Assembly: GCA_027596075.1 (NCBI GenBank)
Contig: JADGJC010000667.1
Location: forward strand, 1-11,483
DNA length: 11,483 bases
Reading direction: 5' to 3'
Source of the DNA: Rhizophlyctis rosea
Taxonomy: Eukaryota > Chytridiomycota > Chytridiomycetes > Rhizophlyctidales > Rhizophlyctidaceae
Shown here: positions 1-6,860 of the stretch, piece by piece
How positions within the stretch are numbered: the first letter of the stretch is position 1
How the letters are laid out: each line of letters starts with the position of its first letter
Made by a program: the position numbers and the translations under genes
The notes under the pieces: model-generated
Told to the model about the DNA's origin: nothing
The model's input: only the letters and a program-made list of their open reading frames with translations
Databases searched by the model: none

Positions 1-462
1 CAACTTGTCCTTGTCAGTTTGTGTGAGTTCTGGATAAGCGTCAAGCACATCTGCTTTGATCGTATTGCGCAGTCCTTGCGTCATCCTAGCCTGAGGTTTC
101 AACTCATAGATCTTGTTAATTTAGTGCTCGTCTTCATCCCCTTCTGCGATGCAGGTTCAGCGCGTGGAGTTGGTGCCCTTTGTTCCTTCTTTGACCTCTC
201 AGAAACCCGCCGTACTGTTTCCAAAAGGGTTAGGGTAGTCAGGTCTACAGTTGCGGCCTTGGTTTGATCCGCAGCAAGATCTCTCATGGTTTGAGCCCTC
301 TTCCTAGAACCTGTTCCAGAAAATACTCCCTTCCTGCTCACCCGAGCGGCTTTTTCTAATAGTTTACCGCACGCCTGAACGGGATACTTCCAGGCTTCTG
401 CAGCAAATTGTTGCAACTTTGTGGCAGGCTTCTGGTCTGGATGACTTCTTCACCGCGTACAT
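1..462 (-). pseudogene. Broken, partial gene of unknown function (Lys-rich; runs off the left edge)
   Basis: I do not recognise this gene. The likely start is the ATG at 462-460, 19 nt after the stop of the upstream 272-aa gene, matching the tight packing of this minus-strand block. The first frame opens with a short basic peptide (MYAVKKSS). Protein-like sequence then moves to another frame at about 440-150 (Ala/Lys/Arg-rich, with FAAEAWKYPVQACGKLL and a helical stretch LTLLETVRRVSERSKKEQ). It returns to the first frame from about 145 to the edge (EGDEDE, then INKIYELKPQARM and DAYPELTQTDKDKL), interrupted by a TAA at 123-121. The two shifts cancel, so both ends share a frame. The charged, helical character would suit a nucleic-acid-binding or virion protein, but that is inference. 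That the pieces form one gene rests on protein-likeness, not on homology. Confidence 0.45.
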
Positions 463-481
463 ATTGACTGGGTGAGTAAAT

Positions 482-1300
482 TCACAGATCGTAGTTGTAT
501 TGATCAGACTGTTCAGGCATTTTTGTCTGGACAGTCAAAGGTCTACCCTTTCCCTTCCCACGCCTTCCCTGTATACCATCAAATTTCTTCAAGTTGTATT
601 CGTAAGGGGGAGCCTCAAGAGCCGTTCTCTCACTGGTGCCTTGCTTAGCAGGATTGTCTAGTGCCTGCTGCAAGGTTCGTCCGATCTGATCTAATTGACC
701 AACTGCATCGTTAGGAACGCTTGTGACTGCGATCAGGATTGCCATGTGTGCTATCCTACTTTGGTGCGTTTGGTTGACCACTCCTACTGCGTTATGCAAA
801 GAAGGTTTCAACTTTTCTAACTTCCTTATGACATCAATCTCCTCACCCAGTTGCTTCCTGCGAATCTTGTTCAAAGAGTTCTGGTCTTTGAGGGAAACGT
901 CGTGTCTATGTGGGAGGCCTTTCGCCATAGGGTCGCCGGGCTTGTAGACATCAAAGGTTAGTTTCCTGTCTGGTGGGGTTTTGACGTGGTAGAGATCTTT
1001 GAAGGTGAAGCGCTGATATGCACGGTCGCCAATTTGTAAATGGTTCGGTAGCAGGTTGGTATATAATATAACCTCTTTGACTTCGCCAACTGCTGGTTCA
1101 CGAGGTATGTGCCATCCAGTGTATTGACCGCTTCTTATCACTTGGCGTAAGCGACATTTCGTCTTATCCGTGATGCTATCCCTGTCAAGGGATTTGATGA
1201 TGTTCAGGTGAATATGATTCAACTGCGCCTCCCCAGGGTTTACCTTTTGATTCTCCAGGTCTTGCCTAAGGCTTGATTCTTGATTTTCATCTGCCGCCAT
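482..1300 (-). CDS. Hypothetical protein of 272 aa, intact
   Basis: Open frame of 272 codons from ATG 1300 (context atcATGgcg, favourable for eukaryotic initiation) to a TGA at 484-482. It is one of only two long genes in the viral block without a visible lesion. I do not recognise the family. The N-terminus is acidic and Gln/Asn-rich. Residues about 60-125 look like a mixed alpha/beta domain (GWHIPREPAVGEVKEVILYT, AYQRFTFKDLYHVKTPPDR). Residues about 145-185 are basic and helical (NKIRRKQLGEEIDVIRKLEKL). A more hydrophobic helix follows (MAILIAVTSVPNDAVGQL), and the tail has a basic Gly/Arg/Lys patch (GRRGKGKGRP). It lies between the 109-aa gene (35 nt upstream) and the broken left-edge gene (19 nt downstream), so it is probably a virion or structural component of the same block. 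A copy of the GTTAAC promoter motif lies 33-59 nt upstream. Confidence 0.75.
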   Translation of the reverse strand: MAADENQESSLRQDLENQKVNPGEAQLNHIHLNIIKSLDRDSITDKTKCRLRQVIRSGQYTGWHIPREPAVGEVKEVILYTNLLPNHLQIGDRAYQRFTFKDLYHVKTPPDRKLTFDVYKPGDPMAKGLPHRHDVSLKDQNSLNKIRRKQLGEEIDVIRKLEKLKPSLHNAVGVVNQTHQSRIAHMAILIAVTSVPNDAVGQLDQIGRTLQQALDNPAKQGTSERTALEAPPYEYNLKKFDGIQGRRGKGKGRPLTVQTKMPEQSDQYNYDL

Positions 1301-1332
1301 GATGTTGTGATTTTTTCAAATCGCAAACGAAT

Positions 1333-1359
1333 ATGTTAACTTGTACAAAGGAAAAAAAT
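1333..1359 (-). promoter_or_regulatory. Candidate viral promoter motif, copy 1 (T-run, TTTGT, AAGTTAACAT)
   Basis: Read on the minus strand, this 27-nt block has a T7 run, then TTTGT, then AAGTTAACAT, ending 32 nt before the ATG of the 272-aa gene. It matches the block at 2418-2444 at 22 of 27 positions without gaps. The stop codon of the upstream 109-aa gene falls within its GTTAAC. Position just ahead of a start, in two separate places, suggests a core promoter. Its function is inferred. Confidence 0.5.
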
Positions 1360-1665
1360 GCGGTACTCAACCACGATGTCATGGAACCTATCGGCTTTGT
1401 TGAGAAGAATATTGTATTCGTCGGATAACTGTCGCAATTCCTTAGTCCATGAATCCGCGACTTTGCGTTGCCGGAGATTGGTTAGGCCTCGTTGAACGTG
1501 GACGTTGACACCTTCCACAACCCGAGTTATCGTTTGTAGATGTGGCTGTACCCTGTGGGCAACCTCTCGTGCCTGCGTGTAGAACTTTCCAATGTTTGAG
1601 CCTGTACGCAAGCCCCATTGTCGGGCGTTGTTCGGAAATTGTGAAAATTCTGATCTAAGGGACAT
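1336..1665 (-). CDS. Hypothetical small helical protein, 109 aa, intact
   Basis: I chose ATG 1665-1663. The frame stays open further upstream, but without another ATG. The local context (aaacATGtc) resembles that of the capsid gene start. The 109-residue product is basic and mostly helical, with no predicted membrane segment. It has a Gly/Arg-containing N-terminal part (ARQWGLRTGSNIGKFYTQA), then a long amphipathic helical region (REVAHRVQPHLQTITRVVEG, NLRQRKVADSWTKELRQLSD) and a short hydrophobic C-terminal tail (YRIFFLCTS). The start lies 49 nt after the stop of the capsid-like gene and the stop 35 nt before the 272-aa gene, so co-expression with structural genes is likely. A minor virion or cement-type protein fits the size and position, but I do not recognise the family. 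Confidence 0.65.
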   Translation of the reverse strand: MSLRSEFSQFPNNARQWGLRTGSNIGKFYTQAREVAHRVQPHLQTITRVVEGVNVHVQRGLTNLRQRKVADSWTKELRQLSDEYNILLNKADRFHDIVVEYRIFFLCTS

Positions 1666-1714
1666 GTTTGTTGTCGAATAGTTTACCTTGTAGTCGTGAT
1701 TTGTTTTCCACAAT

Positions 1715-2419
1715 TTATTCGATGTCAACCACCAATTGAAAAGATTCCCCGTTGATATCCAAAGGTTTCAAAGAATTTGCATCGAGTAGCTTGATGGAGA
1801 ACTCTGATAAAACCTGGTCGCTTACGTCTACATAATCTGTCATTTGCGACCGATGAACCATGACAGTACTGAGGTCTTGATTCACAGGGATGGCCTCAAT
1901 AACATTAAGGCTTTGCCCTCCCGCATACAGAACGGAGCCACGAGAGGAGATCTCAGGCGAGTTGAGAAGTATGAGTTGCGTTCCAGTGAGATCCAACGGC
2001 TGATGCAATGTAATGCTGGTTGCAGGGTCGGTGCTGGTTCGAAGGCCAAGAACTTTTGCTGCCGTAGCTCACGCGATGAGAAGTTTAAACTGCCCTCCAG
2101 CCGATACCGTCAACTTTCCAGAAACGGGATCAAAAGGTGAAGTGTTGGTTTGAGTGCCTCCCGCAGACATGGCTCGGGACACATCATCGCTCAGTTCTGT
2201 CGCCGAATAAGTCCCAGGCTTCAAAGTTGCTGTGCGCAGCGCACTGCCATCGCTGAAGGAAATGGTGTTTTCATCGGAGATGACATTGAAGTATGACAAA
2301 GGGATGATTGCCGTGTTCAATCTGATGCCATGGACACGAATGCCGGTAGAGAACCGCTACAAGGGCTGACTAGTGTTTCCGTTTGTTGCAAGAGAAGAGT
2401 CGCAAATCAGTTTCCGCAT
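1715..2419 (-). pseudogene. Probable minor capsid / penton-like protein, interrupted by two in-frame stops
   Basis: From ATG 2419-2417 one frame runs 234 codons to the TAA at 1717-1715, with internal stops at TAG 2359-2357 and TGA 2071-2069. No frameshift is needed. The upstream start is preferred because the frame is protein-like from there and the only later candidate near position 2320 is a TTG. The protein is beta-rich and non-polar, with IPLSYFNV, ENTISFSDG and LKPGTYSATELSDDVSRAM near the first third, a KLTVSAGGQFKLL strand pair, and a C-terminal half ending in ESFQLVVDI. A strand followed by a PG-Y-(S/T)-A-x-E-L turn-helix is, from memory, common in minor capsid or fibre-type proteins of Polinton-like viruses and virophages. 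The divergent position next to the ATPase and major capsid genes agrees. The penton assignment is tentative; a fibre or other jelly-roll virion protein is also possible. Confidence 0.55.
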
Positions 2420-2461
2420 GTTAACTTAGACAAATAGAAAAAATCGAAGCTAACAGATAAT
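2418..2461. promoter_or_regulatory. Compact divergent promoter with GTTAAC motif, copy 2
   Basis: Only 42 bp separate the start of the minus-strand capsid-like gene (2419) from that of the plus-strand ATPase (2462). The interval is A-rich on the plus strand and includes most of the second copy of the 27-nt motif (2418-2444), whose GTTAACAT overlaps the capsid-like ATG. Both genes must start from this short stretch or from within their neighbours. The motif could therefore serve the minus gene, the plus gene, or both. Confidence 0.5.
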
Positions 2462-3175
2462 ATGAACGCAACAAGTGAATTTTGATTACCCACTGCACCC
2501 AAAAATCCGATACAGATCGCTCTCGAAAGGAGTCAACTAGACATTGACACTAACCCTGTGGATCCTTGTGTTCTAGGGACAAGAACTTTTGACATTCTCT
2601 ACGGGGCTAGAAGGACCGGCAAGACCAAATTGTTGAGTTAGCTCATCAAGAACTTGTATTTAAAGAGACGTCTGTTTTCAGCACCCATTATCCTGAGCCC
2701 CAGTAAGTACGACAAAGGATGGAATAACATTCGCAATTGAAAACGAGTCACAATCATGAACACGCGTACAGATGCCTTGCTTTTTGATCTTTTGGAGCAG
2801 CAAGAAGAGTTGGTTGCAAATGGCATTCATCGGCAAGTCTTGCTCTGTGTAGATGAATATGCAAGTCAGGGCAAGGGACTGAAAGTGTTACAGGAAATAG
2901 CGATTCGCGGGTCGCATTGTAATTTGACAGTATTTGTTACCAGTCAGTATTCCCGCCTCCTGGCACCTTCAATAAGGCAGAACGCGCAAGGTGTCATTCT
3001 CTTCAAGTCATCTAAGGAATTGGAAAACTTGGCTAATGAGGGTGTGAGGACAATGCTGGATGTTCAAACGTTTATCGACTGCGTGAAAAAACACACAGTG
3101 ACACCAAGAAGTTTCGTTTATATCAACTTGCAAAGCGACAATACTTACAGAATCGATTTCTCGGAATACAGGTAA
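2462..3175 (+). pseudogene. Viral genome-packaging ATPase (A32-like, FtsK/HerA superfamily), three internal stops
   Basis: One frame of 237 codons runs from ATG 2462 to TAA 3173-3175, interrupted by TGA 2483-2485, TAG 2639-2641 and TGA 2738-2740, without a frameshift. The family pumps viral DNA into the procapsid using ATP. Walker A is GARRTGKT (2603-2626), preceded by the strand FDILY. Walker B is VLLCVDEY (2837-2860) with the Asp-Glu pair at 2852-2857. An RGSH segment follows, then a strand ending in TSQY (Gln at 2945), the usual sensor of A32-like ATPases. The length of about 237 codons is normal for this group. The first stop lies 7 codons in and the second directly after Walker A, so any product starting at ATG 2756 would lack the nucleotide-binding loop. 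Its place directly ahead of the major capsid gene is typical of these viruses. I am confident of the family. Confidence 0.88.
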
Positions 3176-3262
3176 ACCCGCGAAAATTCGCCTTTTTTTT
3201 TTTCCGTGGCTAATGACAAACGATCTGTTCTTTGAACAGAATAACATACATCATCATCAAAC
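3176..3262 (+). promoter_or_regulatory. Upstream region of the capsid gene: T11 tract and short hairpin
   Basis: The 87-nt gap between the ATPase and capsid genes holds a T11 run (3193-3203) and a perfect 7-bp stem with a 3-nt loop (TCTGTTC 3224-3230, GAACAGA 3234-3240), which ends 22 nt before the capsid ATG. The T-run followed by CC resembles the T-run part of the GTTAAC motif, but no GTTAAC is present. A promoter function is inferred from position alone. Confidence 0.35.
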
Positions 3263-4591
3263 ATGTCTCTTGTCACACCTCATACAAGTCAGGCGTTCTC
3301 CCTGGAGACTCCATCGCGAGCGGGGGAGCGGGGGATCAATTTGTGATATGTAGGTACCAAGCATCGAATGGCACAGACTTGGGTCTTGGTTCTCGTGTAA
3401 ACTTTAAAATCAGCGATGCAGAATGCATCATCCATCCTACCCAGATGTACCTCAAGTGGAAACCTGTCGCTAAGGCTGGAGTTGCTACGTACACGTGGAG
3501 TGGAGCAGTCGGGGCTATCAGCGGTCAAACGGCTTCTATCAAAACCGTAACGATGTCAATTGGTGGAAGACTTTTTGAATCGATTGCAAACTATAATCGT
3601 TTTGTAGCCGTGGAGGTAGTCAATGCTCCTCTTTAACACAAAGGTTTACGTCGCAAAAACAGAAGGCGTCTCTCATTTTGTGAATAGTGCCGCTGAGAAT
3701 AACCGTCGGGCTTTCCTGAGAGCCGCCAATGGGAACTGTTACGCGATACACCAGTTGATGACGGGCTTATGTGGCATGCAATCGGTTGAGCTTCCATTGA
3801 TTCCAAGTGAAATTGAACTTGAGATTTTATTGAGTGCAGATCTTAAAGAATCTTTCCCTAATAGCGACACAAATGATAATCTTGTGTGGCAAAACGTTGA
3901 ATTGATTGTGGTTTGTACAAGACCCGCTGAAGGCTTTTGGAGACACCAAGCAGAAAATCTTCAACGAGGTGGGGTTCTCCAGCGACCGATTCAGACTGTA
4001 TCTTACCAGGCATTCCAAGGAAACAACAGTTCCAGTTTCACAATGCAAGTAGACAGCGGCAATGCAAAGAGTATCTCCTCTGTCCTTGTCCTCGCAAACA
4101 ACCCTAATCCAGACATTTCAGGAGTCCCAGGAGGCACCACTGTCAACAAACTTTCCTACAGTGACGACATGGGCATCCGAAGCATCTCCTTCAATGTTGC
4201 AGGAAAGAATATTCCCGAGAGTAAACCTATCTCCTATAGCGTAAACGACTCTGAACTTTACACCCTTGGTTTCCGTGGAAGGAATTCTGAAAACATGGCT
4301 TTTGTTCCAAGCATGCATGCCTTTGACTACGCCCGGGCAATCGGTTCTAGTGTTGCTTGAGGGTAGCAATTCCGATTTAGTCTCAAAGATTCTCGCTCCG
4401 CATATGCAGATGGGCTTTCTTCGCTCACAGGCACTTTTGGCATCTCAATGTCAACTATCCCAAGCGCTCCAGATTTCAACTCTGGGGCTCTGGCGACCCT
4501 CGCGAACAACACTTCCGTTGATGTCTGCACAGTTACCGATCAGATCCCTGAAATAAGTGCTGGAGTTGTTCGATTGACGCCTGTCTGGTAA
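3263..4591 (+). pseudogene. Major capsid protein (probable double jelly-roll), two frame changes and two stops
   Basis: The probable start is ATG 3263 (MSLVTPHTSQAF). That frame is lost near two G5 runs (3322-3326, 3330-3334), where protein-like sequence moves to the frame reading DQFVICRYQ. Near 3605-3640 it shifts back to the original frame, which runs to TAA 4589-4591 with internal stops TGA 4358-4360 and TAG 4364-4366. The two shifts cancel. The encoded length of about 442 residues is within the range for Polinton-like virus capsid proteins. It is beta-rich: SRVNFKISDAECIIHPTQMY, a GGRLFESIANYNRF element, PSEIELEILLSADLKESF followed by VWQNVELIVV, and after the stops ALATLANNT and a terminal VVRLTPVW. 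Assignment rests on this pattern, length, and position 87 nt after the packaging ATPase. A structure prediction would be decisive. Confidence 0.72.
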
Positions 4592-4702
4592 ATGCCCCTT
4601 GTAGTTGGTGATCCGAAACGCATCACGAACAGGAGAATAAAGGGGCAAACCCCCAAAGAAGCAATGGCAGCAATGGACATGATCAACTTTCCGAGCTTGT
4701 AA
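4592..4702 (+). CDS. Candidate 36-aa basic protein immediately after the capsid gene
   Basis: An ATG at 4592 directly abuts the capsid stop (TAA 4589-4591) in the same frame, and a 36-codon ORF runs to TAA 4700-4702. The product is basic and well-balanced: MPLVVGDPKRITNRRIKG, then a helical segment KEAMAAMDMINFPSL. It carries no lesion and reads as real protein rather than chance ORF, which is a judgement by eye. Small basic virion peptides encoded beside capsid genes are known in several double-jelly-roll viruses, so a minor virion role is plausible, but I recognise no family. Expression would need stop-restart or readthrough after the capsid, or its own start. An antisense ORF overlaps this region (see rejected items). 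Confidence 0.45.
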   Translation: MPLVVGDPKRITNRRIKGQTPKEAMAAMDMINFPSL

Positions 4703-4808
4703 GTAGGAAACATCATAAAACAAACAATAGTAAGACACCGCAAACAAACACGCAGGAAGACCCAAGAAAACTGTAGTATTTTCTTCATCACATTCATCCG
4801 ACCTCATC

Positions 4809-5784
4809 ATGTCTTCGTCAGCACCCCCTTCGCCTTCTACTCCCCCTTTGCCTGATCTGGCGCCCGGTCTGCCTTCGGATCCTGCTGCCACCGCCAAACC
4901 CCCCCCTCCCTCTCAACCCAGCCCCAGATCTACCTCCGGATCTTACCCCGCCGCCCGACCCCGTGCTCACCGCTACTACCCCTTCCCCTAACCCGGCTCC
5001 AGGTCTACCTCCGGGTTCTGATCCAGATCGTCGGGATCGTATTTACATTGTTCGAGAATCGCAGGTCGAAAACCTAAATAATGCTAAACATATCGTCGCT
5101 AACTTCCTTAGTTTTGCTCCACTTGATCGAGTGTCAGAGTTAACACGGGCAAGCCTACTGCTCGGGCAAGCTTATACTGTTCTAGCCACCGAGCAGAATG
5201 AAGGTGACTATATTCTTCGCTGCAGAGAAATGAGGGTGGATTTCAACGAACGGGTTCGAGAAGCCTGGGAAAGGGGTCGACGTGGGCAATCCTTATTTGC
5301 CCCATCAAACCTTCCTGCGCAAGTCATATTGCCGCCTACTACCAGCAGTAGTAATGACATAGTCAATCACCTTGCCACGGTGCTGGAAACCGTTAATCGA
5401 CTCAAACACGTGGGCGGTGGGCTTGACTCTGATGATGACCTGGAGATTGACTCCGATCGAGATTCAAAAGGCTACACACCAGGCGAATTACCCGAAGCTC
5501 TAGATGACGCACGATTTGCTCGAGATGAGGCGCAACACAGCGTGGATGTATTGCAGGAAAAGCTAGGGCGACTTCGCGTAGAAGCTCAGGCGATAGCCAG
5601 GCAGGAGATGGAGGAGGAGTTTCTCAATCGACACCCTGTGCATCGGGAAAACCAAGAACAAATGGAACGATTACAAGAGGAACTTCGGGCTGTTCAACAA
5701 ACAAACGCCCACCCTGCTCCCGCTTCTGCGCCCGCCCCAGCAGTCCTCCAAGGTGAACAAGACAATTTCAAAGATCTTCGATAG
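4809..5784 (+). pseudogene. Proline-rich N-terminus plus coiled-coil protein, frameshifted at a C8 tract
   Basis: ATG 4809 (context atcATGtct) opens a Pro/Ala/Ser-rich frame. From about 4910 the protein-like frame is one base later and continues to TAG 5782-5784, giving about 325 codons if read as one gene. The shift lies between repeat copies at 4848-4885 and 4913-4945, most simply in the C8 run at 4899-4906: one extra base there accounts for it. After the proline-rich linker (about 70 residues) comes a compact helical domain (RDRIYIVRESQVENLNNAKH, ANFLSFAPLDRVSELTRASL, then VDFNERVREAWERGRRGQ). An acidic patch follows (DSDDDLEIDSD), then a long coiled coil (ARDEAQHSVDVLQEKLGRLR, QMERLQEELRAVQQ) and a short Pro/Ala tail. 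I do not recognise the family. Position after the capsid gene suggests a structural or accessory viral protein. If the C8 length is an assembly error the gene could be intact. Confidence 0.6.
4848..5024 (+). repeat. Three imperfect proline-rich coding repeats
   Basis: Three related units of about 33-38 nt lie at 4848-4885, 4913-4945 and 4987-5024. They encode DLAPGLPSDP, PAPDLPPDLTP and PAPGLPPGSDP. The first reads in the frame of ATG 4809, the other two in the next frame, which places the frameshift between copies one and two. Confidence 0.6.
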
Positions 5785-6286
5785 TCGATCGATCTAGCAA
5801 AAAGCCACGATGATACACTTCGGATGAATGAGAAATGCTTACCGTTCGACATCGCCGATTGGAATGAACGTCCATACTGCGTATGACGCGGGCATATTGA
5901 CCATCAGAAGGCAGCGCGACGAAGCCTCGCATGGGTTTGCCCCCATTAGTGTACTTGCGATCAAGCCTCACTTGTATCATGGTCACCCCAATCACCAAAA
6001 CGCTGGACAGATTACACTGATGCGCCACTTGATGGCAGGGCTGCTGATACCCGTGAGCGACCTTAATGAACGCCCGGCCTTGAACAGGCTCACAGAAACC
6101 AAGCTTTCGCTGTTCCACTCCTACATCTGCGAAACCCAATTGAAGCCGTGCTGATGCCATGTCTTCTTCATAATGATGATATGAGGGAGTACCCCAAACA
6201 TTTCAATACCAGAGATAAGGAATCCGCCCTTGCTGCTTTCTGTCGCTTGAACGCTCCCCATGCATTTACTCCTCTTGTTTTGTAGT
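5785..6286. other. Uncertain coding region: broken plus-strand frames versus a 130-aa antisense ORF
   Basis: No gene can be assigned with confidence. On the plus strand the coiled-coil gene's frame stays protein-like past its TAG (SHDDTLRMNEKCLPFDIADW) but meets TGA at 5890-5892 and further stops. The neighbouring frame is open from 5828 to 6154 (108 codons, with FAPISVLAIKPHLYHG and ITLMRHLMAGLLIPVSDL). The first frame is open again from about 6069 to TAG 6284-6286 (AFAVPLLHLRNPIEAVLMP, KHFNTRDKESALAAFCRLN). On the minus strand an uninterrupted 130-codon ORF runs from a true ATG at 6160 to 5768 (FIKVAHGYQQPCHQVAHQ, RKYTNGGKPMRGFVALPSDG), overlapping the end of the coiled-coil gene by 17 nt. 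Either a decayed plus-strand gene or an intact minus-strand gene is possible. I recognise neither. Confidence 0.4.
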
Positions 6287-6581
6287 TATCTTCCAACTAT
6301 AGTATTGGCAGACTTTATGTATTAGATATTTCTTTAGTGTGGATATTTGAATTAACGATGAGGGAAACGGGACGTTGGGGGAGGTCACTCATCCACGGGG
6401 GTTGTTGTGGCATGAAAGTAAAAAGTACAAAAAAAGGATAGGCACAGCGCTTCCTCAACAGGAGATTGCGCCTGTTGAGGCAAAAAAACCCCAAAATTGA
6501 AATATCGTGTGGGGCTTTGTTGTCTAAACGCGTTCAATAAAGGAGTTTATTTTTGTAACATTTATAGCAAGCACATAAAAA
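6287..6581. other. Intergenic region before the helix-turn-helix genes
   Basis: About 295 nt with no supported gene on either strand. It holds the hairpin at 6453-6480, an A7 run directly after it, a possible polyadenylation signal AATAAA at 6536-6541 and a short AACGCGTT palindrome at 6527-6534. The last 45 nt are AT-rich and could hold a promoter for the ORF that follows. Confidence 0.5.
6453..6480. terminator. Perfect 10-bp-stem hairpin, possible transcript end or other structural signal
   Basis: CCTCAACAGG (6453-6462) and CCTGTTGAGG (6471-6480) are perfect reverse complements around an 8-nt loop, followed by a C and an A7 run. It is the strongest inverted repeat I found in the window and lies in a gene-free gap. 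On the minus strand a T7 run precedes the stem. A 3'-end or replication signal is possible; eukaryotic nuclear genes do not normally use hairpin terminators, so the role is open. Confidence 0.45.
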
Positions 6582-6800
6582 TTGAATCATCTTCTAGAAA
6601 ATCCCGCCGAAAGATACGCACTGTACTATGCTCTTCCAGAATTTCAGGGACTCCGCCAAATAGGTGACTTCCACACTATTCAGCAGATCGCGGACTTGTT
6701 AGACGTCCATCGGAATACTAAATCAAGGGCTCTCAATGAAAAAAATCAGTACGAGCGTCCAGGAAAGATGAACCGATACCGAGAATTTGCCAATTTCTGA
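6582..6800 (+). pseudogene. Helix-turn-helix protein 1, no ATG start
   Basis: A 72-codon open frame follows an in-frame TAA at 6576-6578 and ends at TGA 6798-6800. No ATG lies near its beginning (the first codon after the TAA that could be used is TTG 6582), so the true start is lost, changed or in another exon. Residues about 30-51 look like a helix-turn-helix: DFHTIQQIADLLDVHRNTKS has a first helix with the IA pair, a turn at LDV and a recognition helix. A basic tail follows (NEKNQYERPGKMNRYREF). The helix-turn-helix segment resembles that of the next ORF (DF, IA, V, T, S conserved in register), so the two are probably paralogues. A DNA-binding regulator or NUMOD1-like DNA-binding module is the best guess. 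Confidence 0.5.
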
Positions 6801-6821
6801 AGCACAAATCGCGTTTAAGGG

Positions 6822-6827
6822 TATAAA
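6822..6827 (+). promoter_or_regulatory. TATA box candidate upstream of helix-turn-helix gene 2
   Basis: TATAAA at 6822-6827, 33 nt ahead of the ATG at 6861. It is a reasonable match and position for a eukaryotic core promoter with a very short leader. Confidence 0.4.
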
Positions 6828-6837
6828 TTTGATCGTT

Positions 6838-6852
6838 GTATATGTCATATAC
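6838..6852. promoter_or_regulatory. Perfect 7-bp palindrome, operator-like
   Basis: GTATATG and CATATAC form a perfect inverted repeat around a single T, between the TATA box and the ATG of helix-turn-helix gene 2. A symmetric site of this size beside a helix-turn-helix gene suggests a dimer binding site and possible self-regulation. Partly AT-rich palindromes of this length do also occur by chance. Confidence 0.4.
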
Positions 6853-6860
6853 AGAACAAT

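Noticed and set aside
2462..4591. Reassigned stop codons (TAG/TGA read as sense) as an explanation for the interrupted genes
   Set aside because: Frame changes are also present, TAA stops interrupt some frames, and TGA/TAG also appear at plausible gene ends. Decay explains the pattern more simply.
4540..4797. Minus-strand 85-codon ORF with ATG and two hydrophobic segments, resembling a small membrane protein
   Set aside because: It overlaps the capsid 3' end and is antisense to the protein-like 36-codon ORF. Its hydrophobicity can arise from the complementary strand. Possible but not supported.
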